In this document: one piece after another, positions 1 to 5,645 of the stretch
Numbering within the stretch: position 1 is the first letter of the stretch
Layout: each line of letters opens with the position of its first letter
NCBI GenBank assembly: GCA_003176035.1
Contig: PSRL01000125.1
Span: 1-8,511, forward strand
DNA from: Verrucomicrobiota bacterium
Lineage (GTDB): Bacteria > Verrucomicrobiota > Verrucomicrobiia > Chthoniobacterales > Xiphinematobacteraceae
Length of the DNA: 8,511 nucleotides
Reading direction: 5' to 3'
Position numbers and translations under genes: made by a program
Notes under the pieces: model-generated
What the model saw: the letters and a program-made list of their open reading frames with translations, nothing else
What the model was told of the DNA's origin: nothing
Database searches by the model: none

Positions 1-360
1 GGTGTCGGTGACACGGTTCATGTGGCGAGCCAAAAGAGCTTCCTCATCCGCTGGAGTCAGGTCTCGATAGTGAGGGATCCTCTCGTAAAAATCGTGTGCA
101 ACAAGATTAAATAAATCTTCTTCCAAATTTGCTCCGGTACAACAAATTGCGTGCACCTTGTCTTGGCGGATCATCTCCGCCAAGGAAAGACCCAGTTCAG
201 CCGTACTCATCGCCCCCGCAATCGTCATTAGCATCTGTCCTCCCTCCTCCAAATGTTTACGGTAAGCGCTCGCCGCGTCTTTTAATGCCGCCGCGTTAAA
301 ATGACGAAAATGATGCGCAATAAAATCACTTACTGTCTCGGATGGATGACCTGTTTTCAT
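1..360 (-). CDS. Deoxyhypusine synthase-like (homospermidine biosynthesis-type) protein, 3' part outside window
   Basis: The minus strand is open from the ATG at 360 to the window edge, giving the first 120 residues of a protein whose C-terminal part is missing. The translation matches the N-terminal third of bacterial deoxyhypusine-synthase (DHS) family proteins: a FRHFNAAAL segment at residues 18-26, a GGQMLMTIAGAMSTAELG stretch at 40-57, the nucleotide-site-like CTGANLEED at 74-82, and YRDLTPADE at 98-106. In the family this fold binds NAD and transfers the aminobutyl group of spermidine. The catalytic Lys lies in the part not seen. Eukaryotic and archaeal DHS modifies eIF5A/aIF5A. Bacteria lack that substrate, and some bacterial homologues are thought to make homospermidine, so the substrate here is open. 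The start is set by the family N-terminus. No clear Shine-Dalgarno sequence precedes it. The gene is divergent from the HTH gene at 606. Confidence 0.88.
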   Translation of the reverse strand, partial: MKTGHPSETVSDFIAHHFRHFNAAALKDAASAYRKHLEEGGQMLMTIAGAMSTAELGLSLAEMIRQDKVHAICCTGANLEEDLFNLVAHDFYERIPHYRDLTPADEEALLARHMNRVTDT

Positions 361-399
361 CTATAAGGATCTGGAAATAAGAGAGACCGGCAGTCGATG

Positions 400-457
400 C
401 GGCCAATCACATGTGCATCCTCTCTTGGGAGACAGCTTATTTGGCCGGACTTCCGGC
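400..457. repeat. Inverted repeats in the leader between the DHS-like and HTH genes
   Basis: CGGCCAA at 400-406 is the inverse complement of TTGGCCG at 441-447. Between them lie the 8-base palindrome CACATGTG (408-415) and a small TCTC/GAGA hairpin (421-432). GCCGGA (444-449) and TCCGGC (452-457) form another near-palindrome. All of this lies 40-100 bases upstream of the DHS-like start, so it could be a structured 5' leader or operator for that gene. A second weak inverted repeat, AACTCAG 526-532 with CTGAGTT 559-565, lies nearer the HTH gene. Function is unproven, and short repeats of this size can occur by chance. Confidence 0.25.
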
Positions 458-605
458 GGGCTATTTTCACTGGACTACGCTTCTGTTCCAAACATCGCAA
501 GCGTTTTTATCATGGGAACCAGCACAACTCAGTGATCATCTCAGCATAAGGTATTCATCTGAGTTAAAAACAAAGTGTTTGCATAAGCAATTCATTTTAA
601 ATTAA

Positions 606-986
606 ATGCCCATTATGAATTGCTTTGCTCAAGCGCTCAATTCCGCCCTGGAGAACGTCGAATCCAATCCGGTTCGTTTGTCCCAGGAATCAGGATTGAA
701 CGCTGTGCAAGTTTCACAATACTGCCGGGGCCTGGCGCTACCTGAATTGGAGCTCCTCAACCAAATACTCCGACAATTCGAAATAAATCACCGGCTAGAA
801 CTCGTCGCCGCATATTTTCGAGATTTGCTGCCATCCGAGCTTGCTCCGGGCGTTGTGATCAAAAGCACTTCTCACGTAGAGCTACGGATAGCTCCTGAAT
901 TGGCATCCAGCCTCCCCGAGGAAATTCTCACCGCTCTCAAAGGGGAACCACTTATCGCCGAGAGCGATGTCCCATACTCAGATTAA
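606..986 (+). CDS. Small helix-turn-helix (XRE-like) DNA-binding protein
   Basis: This is a 126-residue protein. The segment at about residues 22-60 has the spacing of an XRE/Cro-type helix-turn-helix: RLSQESGL (24-31) as helix 2, a short turn, then VQVSQYCRGL (35-43) as the recognition helix, followed by a Pro and the hydrophobic helix LELLNQILRQF. It resembles phage-repressor-like domains. The remainder (61-126) has no motif I recognise and is acidic at its end; it may serve in dimerisation or partner binding. ATG 606 is used; ATG 615 (Met4) is an equally plausible start, since neither has a Shine-Dalgarno sequence. The gene stands alone: the DHS-like gene upstream is divergent and a 411-base gap follows. 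An antitoxin role is conceivable, but no toxin gene lies beside it. The family call is fairly sure; the target is unknown. Confidence 0.65.
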   Translation: MPIMNCFAQALNSALENVESNPVRLSQESGLNAVQVSQYCRGLALPELELLNQILRQFEINHRLELVAAYFRDLLPSELAPGVVIKSTSHVELRIAPELASSLPEEILTALKGEPLIAESDVPYSD

Positions 987-1009
987 AATCGGCGCGCATC
1001 CCTCATCAC

Positions 1010-1025
1010 CTTGCCGGCAAGTTTT
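1010..1025 (+). terminator. Possible weak terminator after the HTH gene
   Basis: The perfect 12-base palindrome CTTGCCGGCAAG at 1010-1021 is followed at once by four T, starting 24 bases after the HTH stop codon. As RNA it gives only a 4-bp stem with a CCGG loop, weak for an intrinsic terminator. It could instead be a protein-binding palindrome. Confidence 0.25.
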
Positions 1026-1240
1026 GGACGAAGGAATTGGCAGGATTCAATTTCTTTCAAAGAAAGATAGCTGTTTTGCACTGTGGTTTTGAAGAATTGC
1101 GAATATTTCCAGCTTTATCCGAAGATTTCTATCCTTCTGTCAATTCAGTGGGACTCAAAATTGCCTTTGCATCTGTCATGATGCTTCCCGGTAATAGAGT
1201 TCGCAGAAAAACACGAAAATTTTTTGCGGTGTGTAACGTG

Positions 1241-1350
1241 TTAATAATAAGATACTAATATTAGTTGATTCACGAGGCGGATAATTTTTCACAAAATTTG
1301 TTGCAGGCTAATAAATTTCTTATTAGTACTCACCGAGATCCTAATAATAG
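1241..1350 (+). promoter_or_regulatory. Putative porin promoter/operator region with repeated CTAATA half-sites
   Basis: Within about 110 bases there are five copies of CTAATA or its complement TATTAG. They form the perfect 12-base palindrome ACTAATATTAGT at 1254-1265, the inverted repeat CTAATAA 1308-1314 / TTATTAG 1320-1326 (5-base spacer), and a single site CTAATAATAG at 1341-1350. A related TTAATAATAAG lies at 1241-1251. A possible sigma-70-like promoter, TTGTTG at 1298-1303 and TATTAG at 1321-1326 (17-base spacer), would place its -10 box inside the second repeat, as expected for repressor control. The block ends 47 bases before the porin start. The repeats are directly visible; the regulatory role is inferred. 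Confidence 0.4.
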
Positions 1351-1397
1351 TATGCGCCGAGGATCACTTCTTCAGCGCACTTCATAAGTTCCCTACT

Positions 1398-2942
1398 ATG
1401 CTACCAGTGACAAATCGCACCCGTGGTGGGTTCGCATATATTGCGAATGTAATCAATGTCTCTCTTTTATTAACGGCATCAGGTATAGCAGCTCACGCCG
1501 CTCCGCCCCCTGACACCGCTCCGCAATTAGAGAAAACAGCAATCTCCTCTGCCCCAGCAAATAACAAGTATGATGGGCACATTCCTCCGCCCGGACTTGG
1601 AGATGGTGAAAGTGTTGTCTTCCCTGCAAATAGCCGGTGGCCTATTATTTATCGAGATCGCAATGGTGAATTGGGTCTCACATTGCCTATGTCGGAGGGT
1701 ATTTGGGGAACCGGAGATTGGTTTGGTCTGAGGCATTCCCTCGAAGACTCCGGCGTCGATATTACTGGCGGTTATACAAATAACATGCTGGGAAATGTCG
1801 TCGGCGGGAAAAAACAGGGCTTCACTTATGCAGACCAAATCTGGCTCCGAGCAGATTTTAATATGGAAAAGCTTATTGGGTGGAAAGGAGCGCACCTCGG
1901 TGTTTCCGTGATAGACCGAAATGGTCAAAAAATGGCTTCATTGTACACAGGCAACTTCTTCAATCCTAACCAAATTTGGGGGTCTGAAAGCTTTGAGTTG
2001 TATAATATCTACCTCGACCAAAGTTTATTTAACGGTTGGGTCGACATTAAGCTGGGCCGGATGGCGGTCACCGACGATTTTGCGCATTCCGCACTCTATG
2101 GCCTCCTTGTTAATAACGGCATCGATGGGCAACCTAATGCAATATGCAGTAGCGGCTACATGACAGCATGGCCGGCTTCAACCTGGGGCGGACGTATTCG
2201 AATTGATGACAAAAAAGACCACCTTTATGGAATGTTCGGACTTTATCAAATCACTAGCCGTCAATATAATCCAAATTATCACGGTGTAGACTTTGGAATT
2301 CGGCCCTACGATGGTCTCGGAATGATTGCTGAAGTGGGGTGGACACCCGAATTTCAGCCCCACCCGCGCCCGGTAGACACACCGAAAGTCAGTGACGTCC
2401 CTCCCAGTGATGGCGACGACGGCTGGCATGGCATGGCCGGACATTATAAATTTGGTGCCTATTACGTCTATTGGCCCGATATCCCTACGTTTAACGGTCA
2501 AAAAGCTCCTGGCACTTATGGATTCTATTGGACCTTTGATCAGATGGTCTATCAAGCGAAGCCTGGAAGCGACTGTGGTCTCACACTTTGGGGAGCTTGT
2601 ATTCTGGCTCCGGATCAACGCACCGCAGTGCTTCCCTTCTCATTCTACGGCGGTGCGATTTATACGGGCCTGATTCCAGGTCGCAGCAAAGACAAAACCA
2701 CCGTCGGCGTCATCTATGGAGCCTTCAGTGACGTTTACGCACATTCCGAGAAAGTTCCAACTTTGCCGGAGGGCGATCGTGGCGTTCCTACTTATGAGCT
2801 GGTATTGGAAGCTTGTTATACAATTCAGCTTTCCAAATTCTGGAACGTGCAACCAGATGTGCAGTACATTATCAATCCCGGTGGTACTGGCCGCATTCCC
2901 AATGCATTGGTCATCGGTGCGCAAGTCAATTTCAGTTTTTAA
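1398..2942 (+). CDS. OprB-family carbohydrate-selective porin
   Basis: This 514-residue outer-membrane protein begins with a signal peptide: a positively charged start, a hydrophobic core at about 18-31, and a likely signal peptidase I site after AHA (about residue 34). Residues 35-100 form a Pro-rich linker. The OprB barrel then starts at GIWGTGDWFGLRHSLEDSGV (101-120), with GGYTNNMLGNVVGG (124-137), the strand pair LYNIYLDQSLFNGWVDIKLGR (201-221), and the closing strands NVQPDVQYIINPGG (483-496) and ALVIGAQVNFSF (503-514). The terminal Phe is the usual recognition signal for the BAM machinery. OprB porins form passive channels with preference for sugars, so this is probably a nutrient-uptake channel. 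Cys393 and Cys401 are close enough to form a surface-loop disulfide. The gene is monocistronic by context, preceded by a repeat-rich regulatory region. Family assignment is strong; the actual substrate is unknown. Confidence 0.9.
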   Translation: MLPVTNRTRGGFAYIANVINVSLLLTASGIAAHAAPPPDTAPQLEKTAISSAPANNKYDGHIPPPGLGDGESVVFPANSRWPIIYRDRNGELGLTLPMSEGIWGTGDWFGLRHSLEDSGVDITGGYTNNMLGNVVGGKKQGFTYADQIWLRADFNMEKLIGWKGAHLGVSVIDRNGQKMASLYTGNFFNPNQIWGSESFELYNIYLDQSLFNGWVDIKLGRMAVTDDFAHSALYGLLVNNGIDGQPNAICSSGYMTAWPASTWGGRIRIDDKKDHLYGMFGLYQITSRQYNPNYHGVDFGIRPYDGLGMIAEVGWTPEFQPHPRPVDTPKVSDVPPSDGDDGWHGMAGHYKFGAYYVYWPDIPTFNGQKAPGTYGFYWTFDQMVYQAKPGSDCGLTLWGACILAPDQRTAVLPFSFYGGAIYTGLIPGRSKDKTTVGVIYGAFSDVYAHSEKVPTLPEGDRGVPTYELVLEACYTIQLSKFWNVQPDVQYIINPGGTGRIPNALVIGAQVNFSF

Positions 2943-3024
2943 CAGTAACTGAGCGTCCCTGAAAAAGCCATTTCCGCAATCTGTGTCCAGAAACATTTGG
3001 ATCACTAAATTTCGATCGAAAAAT

Positions 3025-3086
3025 CCGTCCGAAAAGAGAAACATTCTCGCTGGGAAAAGGGAGGACCAACTGTATTCGTCGGACGG
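3025..3086. repeat. Inverted repeat CCGTCCGA / TCGGACGG enclosing a small hairpin
   Basis: CCGTCCGA at 3025-3032 is the exact inverse complement of TCGGACGG at 3079-3086, giving an 8-bp GC-rich stem over 46 bases. Inside it, GAGAA (3036-3040) and TTCTC (3044-3048) make a hairpin with a 3-base loop. The right arm can pair instead with CCGTCCG at 3132-3138, so two folds compete. Confidence 0.45.
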
Positions 3087-3130
3087 CTGCCGGACAACGA
3101 ACTTGGGACAAATGGAGACCTATCTTTCAA

Positions 3131-3172
3131 TCCGTCCGCTGCCGGAGTTTAAAAAAACTGGCGGCTGACGGA
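3131..3172. repeat. Long imperfect hairpin with A-tetraloop
   Basis: TCCGTC (3131-3136) pairs with GACGGA (3167-3172). After a single C/T mismatch, GCTGCC (3138-3143) pairs with GGCGGC (3160-3165) including one G-U pair. A two-base GG bulge follows, then AGTTT (3146-3150) pairs with AAACT (3155-3159) around an AAAA loop. That is 17 pairs in 42 bases, the strongest hairpin I noticed in the window. It is not followed by a T-run, so it is not a standard terminator. Its last three bases are shared with the next inverted repeat. Confidence 0.55.
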
Positions 3173-3214
3173 GCGGGCCTGGCAGCTCTTTCTCGGGGCT
3201 GTACCGCCCGCTCC
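3170..3214. repeat. GC-rich inverted repeat, alternative to the preceding hairpin
   Basis: GGAGCGGGC at 3170-3178 is the exact inverse complement of GCCCGCTCC at 3206-3214. An inner GG (3181-3182) can pair with CC (3204-3205), and CAGC (3183-3186) with GCTG (3198-3201), leaving an 11-base loop. Bases 3170-3172 also belong to the previous hairpin, so the outermost pairs of the two cannot form together. No T-run follows on the plus strand. It may serve as a bidirectional transcription barrier between the convergent genes or be part of a structured RNA. Confidence 0.5.
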
Positions 3215-3382
3215 ATGAGAGTAGAACCTATCCAAAGCCTGGGACAAAATGGTTGGCACCCTCATGGCAATTTCTTGCAACTTGTAACTATTCAGTTAAT
3301 AAATTCTCGAGCTCAAACGTCTTTTCAGAATCAACTAGCGAAATTAGAGGGATCTTCCCTAATCTCGATTTTGTGTGCCCTG

Positions 3383-3769
3383 TTATTTGGAATAGCTTTT
3401 GAAATTGAGTGACTGTGAATTGAGGCAATATCGCAATCCGGTAGGCTCTGGGCCATCCGGAAAAACGTGGCCCAAATGCCCGCCGCAACGGGCGCAGAGA
3501 ATTTCAGTCCGCACCATTCCATGGCTTTCGTCGCGTTCTTCCACGATATTTTCCTCTGCAAATGGAGCGTAAAAACTGGGCCAGCCCGTTCCCGAATGAA
3601 ATTTGGAAGTGGATGCGAACAGAGGAAGATGGCAGCCGGCACAAAAATAGATTCCGAACCGAGAATGGTCTGTTAAGGCGCTGCAAAACGGAGTTTCCGT
3701 CCCTTTATTTCGGAGGATTTGAAAGCGAGTATCTCCCAGTTGCCGCCGCCATTCGGCTGGAGTTTTCAT
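3383..3769 (-). CDS. msrB: Peptide-methionine (R)-S-oxide reductase MsrB
   Basis: MsrB reduces the R epimer of methionine sulfoxide in oxidised proteins, normally with thioredoxin as electron donor. From the ATG at 3769 the protein has 128 residues, the usual single-domain length, and starts with a typical TPAEWRRQL...ILRNKGTE helix. Two zinc-binding CxxC pairs are present (C43/C46 and C92/C95). So are the SGTGWPSF motif (59-66), HLGHVFPDGPEPTGLRYC, and the catalytic Cys115 in RYCLNS. The recycling Cys found in SGCGWPSF-type enzymes is Thr here. Cys29 (PFCSAL) may take that role, as an N-terminal Cys does in some MsrBs. The frame is also open to an ATG at 3856, which would add 29 residues without family resemblance, so I prefer 3769. 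No signal peptide is seen, so it is probably cytoplasmic. It is convergent with the porin gene and divergent from plsY. Confidence 0.93.
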   Translation of the reverse strand: MKTPAEWRRQLGDTRFQILRNKGTETPFCSALTDHSRFGIYFCAGCHLPLFASTSKFHSGTGWPSFYAPFAEENIVEERDESHGMVRTEILCARCGGHLGHVFPDGPEPTGLRYCLNSQSLNFKSYSK

Positions 3770-3945
3770 AACTATCGGAACCTTGCAAGGCGGACCTTTC
3801 CGGCCGTCTGAAAGTGCAAAACGAACGACGATTTCCGGTAAGGGCATTTGTTTCATGGGGCGGTTTGCAAAATAAGAGATCTTCTGGAGCCAAAAACGCT
3901 TCTTTCTGCTGGCATCTTCGATCTCCGATACGCTAACACGCCAGA

Positions 3946-4587
3946 ATGCAGCTGTTCAATGTTCTTGAGGCCAGTTTGGCAGCTTATCTCCTTGGGAGTA
4001 TTCCCACAGGATACCTTGTCGGAAAGCTTTATGGCAAGGACCTTCGCAAGGAAGGCAGCGGCAACATCGGAGCAACCAACGTGGTGCGGGTTCTTGGTAA
4101 AAAATGGGGCTACTTAGTTTTTATCGTCGATTTTCTAAAAGGGAGTCTCGCGGTTCTTTGCGCCTTTGCCCTCGCAAAGGATTCCACACAACGAGAATGG
4201 TTGGCGTTGGTTGCGGCAATCTTAGCGATCCTGGGTCACAATTTCCCAATCTGGCTGAAGTTTCGAGGTGGCAAAGGTGTGGCCACCACCGCGGGCGTTA
4301 TATTGGTGCTATTACCTCGACTAGTCTTTATTGCGGCAGCCATCGTCTGGGGCCTTGTTTTTTTTACCACGCGTTACGTTTCTTTGGCGTCTTTGCTAGC
4401 ATCAATAGTAATTCCGGTAACCTGCGGTATCTTATACTGGTTTGGAAAACTGAGCCTTTTATTCCTTTGGATTAGTTTGGGCATTTGTGCACTAGTCATC
4501 TGGCGACACAGGAGCAATCTCACTCGTCTTTATGCTGGGACAGAATCTCGGTTCATAAAAAAAAACGATGACAAACGCCCCTCCTGA
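3946..4587 (+). CDS. plsY: Acyl-phosphate:glycerol-3-phosphate acyltransferase PlsY
   Basis: This inner-membrane enzyme transfers the acyl chain from acyl-phosphate to sn-glycerol-3-phosphate, making lysophosphatidic acid, the first step of phospholipid synthesis. It needs PlsX, not in this window, for its acyl donor. The 213 residues match the family length of about 200. All signature loops are present: GSIPTGYLVGK (17-27), KEGSGNIGATNVVR (35-48), the glycine-rich GHNFPIWLKFRGGKGVAT (97-114), and RHRSNLTRLYAGTE (187-200). Hydrophobic segments at about 5-25, 55-77, 85-102, 118-141 and 145-185 fit a polytopic membrane protein. The ATG at 3946 gives the canonical N-terminus. gpsA starts 9 bases after the stop, so the two are very probably cotranscribed, with GpsA supplying the PlsY substrate. 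Confidence 0.96.
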   Translation: MQLFNVLEASLAAYLLGSIPTGYLVGKLYGKDLRKEGSGNIGATNVVRVLGKKWGYLVFIVDFLKGSLAVLCAFALAKDSTQREWLALVAAILAILGHNFPIWLKFRGGKGVATTAGVILVLLPRLVFIAAAIVWGLVFFTTRYVSLASLLASIVIPVTCGILYWFGKLSLLFLWISLGICALVIWRHRSNLTRLYAGTESRFIKKNDDKRPS

Positions 4588-4596
4588 CTCCCTTCT

Positions 4597-5616
4597 ATGC
4601 ATAAGAAAATCAGCGTGATTGGGGCCGGCAGTTGGGGTACCGCACTCGCTATTTTGTTCGCAGAAAAACAGGCCGAAATCTGTCTTTGGGGACACAATCC
4701 TGAGGTCGTAAAAGAACTAATCGATCACCGAACCAATTCCCTCTATCTCCCCGGACTACATCTGCCATCCAACATTCGTGCCACTGATCAACTGGAAGAT
4801 AGTCTCGATGCTGAGTTCATCTTTATGGCGACACCTTCCAAAGCCATTCGCAGTGTGATCGAGCGAATCAGTCAATTTAGCATCCCTTCCGATGCCGTCT
4901 TCATTTCCTGCACAAAGGGAATTGAACATGAAACCGGCAAGTTGATGAGCGAAGTTTTGGCAGACTATCTTCCAAAAAATCCCTTAGCCGTACTTTCAGG
5001 CCCTAATCATGCTGCTGAAGTGGCTAAAAAAATCCCGGCGGCGGCCGTTCTGGGCTCGGCTCATCCCGATCTCCTCAAGCGATTGCAAAAGGTTTTTTTT
5101 CTACCCAGCTTTCGCCTCTATACGAGCGCCGACATCAAAGGAATCCAACTCGGCGGTGCCTTAAAAAATGTCTGTGCCCTCGCAGCAGGTGCTTCCGATG
5201 GATTGAATATGGGCGACAATGCAAAAGCCGCTTTAGTCACACGCGCTCTTGCCGAAATCACCCGACTAGGAGTAGCCTTAGGAGGCCAGCGCGAAACTTT
5301 TTACGGCCTCAGCGGTGTCGGAGACCTCATGGTCACCTGTTTCAGCCGCCATAGCCGTAACCGCGCTTTCGGTGAACGGCTGGGACGGGGCGAAACCTTA
5401 ACTGCTATTGAGGACTCCATGCATATGGTCGCGGAAGGAGTTTTCACTGCTCGGAGCGCTTGGAGGCTTGCCCATGAACTGAGCGTGGAGGCACCCATTA
5501 TTAAAGCTGTCTATCAAGTCCTCTACGAAAGCAAGCCCCCTCATGACGCTCTGTGGGAACTTTTGGAACGTCAACCGCGGGCGGAACCGGAATCATTTTT
5601 CCCGGAAAACCGATAA
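4597..5616 (+). CDS. gpsA: NAD(P)+-dependent glycerol-3-phosphate dehydrogenase GpsA
   Basis: This cytosolic enzyme reduces dihydroxyacetone phosphate to sn-glycerol-3-phosphate, the backbone of phospholipids. The 339 residues match the family (about 330-340). The N-terminal Rossmann fold begins ISVIGAGSWGTALA (5-18) with the dinucleotide motif GAGSWG at 9-14. SCTKGIE (104-110) carries one conserved substrate Lys (107), and GGALKNVCALAAG (186-198) carries the catalytic Lys190. GDNAKAAL (206-213), YGLSGVGDLMVTC (236-248) and SRNRAFG (253-259) line the active site. The LSGPNHAAEV loop (133-142) has Asn-His where many homologues have Ser-Phe or Thr-His; I take this as natural variation. The start follows plsY by 9 bases. 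A 30-base gap separates its stop from the Rrf2 gene. Confidence 0.97.
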   Translation: MHKKISVIGAGSWGTALAILFAEKQAEICLWGHNPEVVKELIDHRTNSLYLPGLHLPSNIRATDQLEDSLDAEFIFMATPSKAIRSVIERISQFSIPSDAVFISCTKGIEHETGKLMSEVLADYLPKNPLAVLSGPNHAAEVAKKIPAAAVLGSAHPDLLKRLQKVFFLPSFRLYTSADIKGIQLGGALKNVCALAAGASDGLNMGDNAKAALVTRALAEITRLGVALGGQRETFYGLSGVGDLMVTCFSRHSRNRAFGERLGRGETLTAIEDSMHMVAEGVFTARSAWRLAHELSVEAPIIKAVYQVLYESKPPHDALWELLERQPRAEPESFFPENR

Positions 5617-5645
5617 TAAATTTTTTAAAAACCCCAGAGTGTACT

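Larger units (their letters stand above)
987..1397. other. Gap between HTH and porin genes
   Basis: I find no credible gene here. A 73-codon open frame from a TTG at 1037 has no family resemblance and unremarkable composition. The left end holds a palindrome that could be a weak terminator (1010-1025). A weak A/T-rich hairpin with CGC/GCG ends lies at 1202-1228. The right third is AT-rich and contains the CTAATA-type repeats described separately, presumably the regulatory region of the porin gene. Confidence 0.6.
2943..3382. other. Gap between convergent porin and msrB genes, rich in inverted repeats
   Basis: No gene is credible here; open frames of 61-65 codons lack any family signature. 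The stretch contains the palindrome TTTCGATCGAAA (3010-3021) and three larger inverted repeats between 3025 and 3214, listed separately. Two direct repeats are also visible: GCTGCCGGA at 3086-3094 and 3138-3146, and TGGGACAAATGG at 3104-3115 against TGGGACAAAATGG at 3240-3252. Neither flanking gene shows a classical hairpin plus T-run terminator, so the structures may act as transcription barriers, or the region may encode a small RNA. The last 130 bases before msrB (3253-3382) show nothing I can interpret. Confidence 0.55.

Noticed and set aside
411..605. 64-codon plus-strand open frame ending right before the HTH start
   Set aside because: No family resemblance, Trp/Leu/Ser-rich composition typical of untranslated sequence, no ribosome site, and it lies over inverted repeats in a divergent promoter region.
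1037..1258. 73-codon frame from a TTG start between HTH and porin genes
   Set aside because: Rare start, no motif, and it runs into the AT-rich regulatory block; nothing supports translation.
2178..2618. 146-codon minus-strand frame inside the porin gene, plus other antisense frames there
   Set aside because: The porin on the plus strand has clear family motifs throughout; the antisense frames show no recognisable protein features.
2943..3382. Known structural RNA (tmRNA, RNase P RNA, SRP RNA, 6S RNA) in the porin/msrB gap
   Set aside because: None of the conserved core sequences of these RNAs that I know are present, so only a generic structured region is reported.
3215..3412. 65-codon plus-strand frame overlapping the msrB 3' end
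   Set aside because: No homology signal; it begins right after a GC-rich stem and overlaps msrB, which is certain.
3770..3856. 29-residue N-terminal extension of MsrB from ATG 3856
   Set aside because: Not similar to MsrB N-termini, not a signal peptide, and the protein from 3769 already has full family length; kept only as an alternative start.
5553..5645. Upstream extension of the Rrf2 reading frame into gpsA
   Set aside because: The family N-terminus MQLSKKSEYALRAL starts at 5646; the upstream residues are an out-of-frame reading of gpsA.
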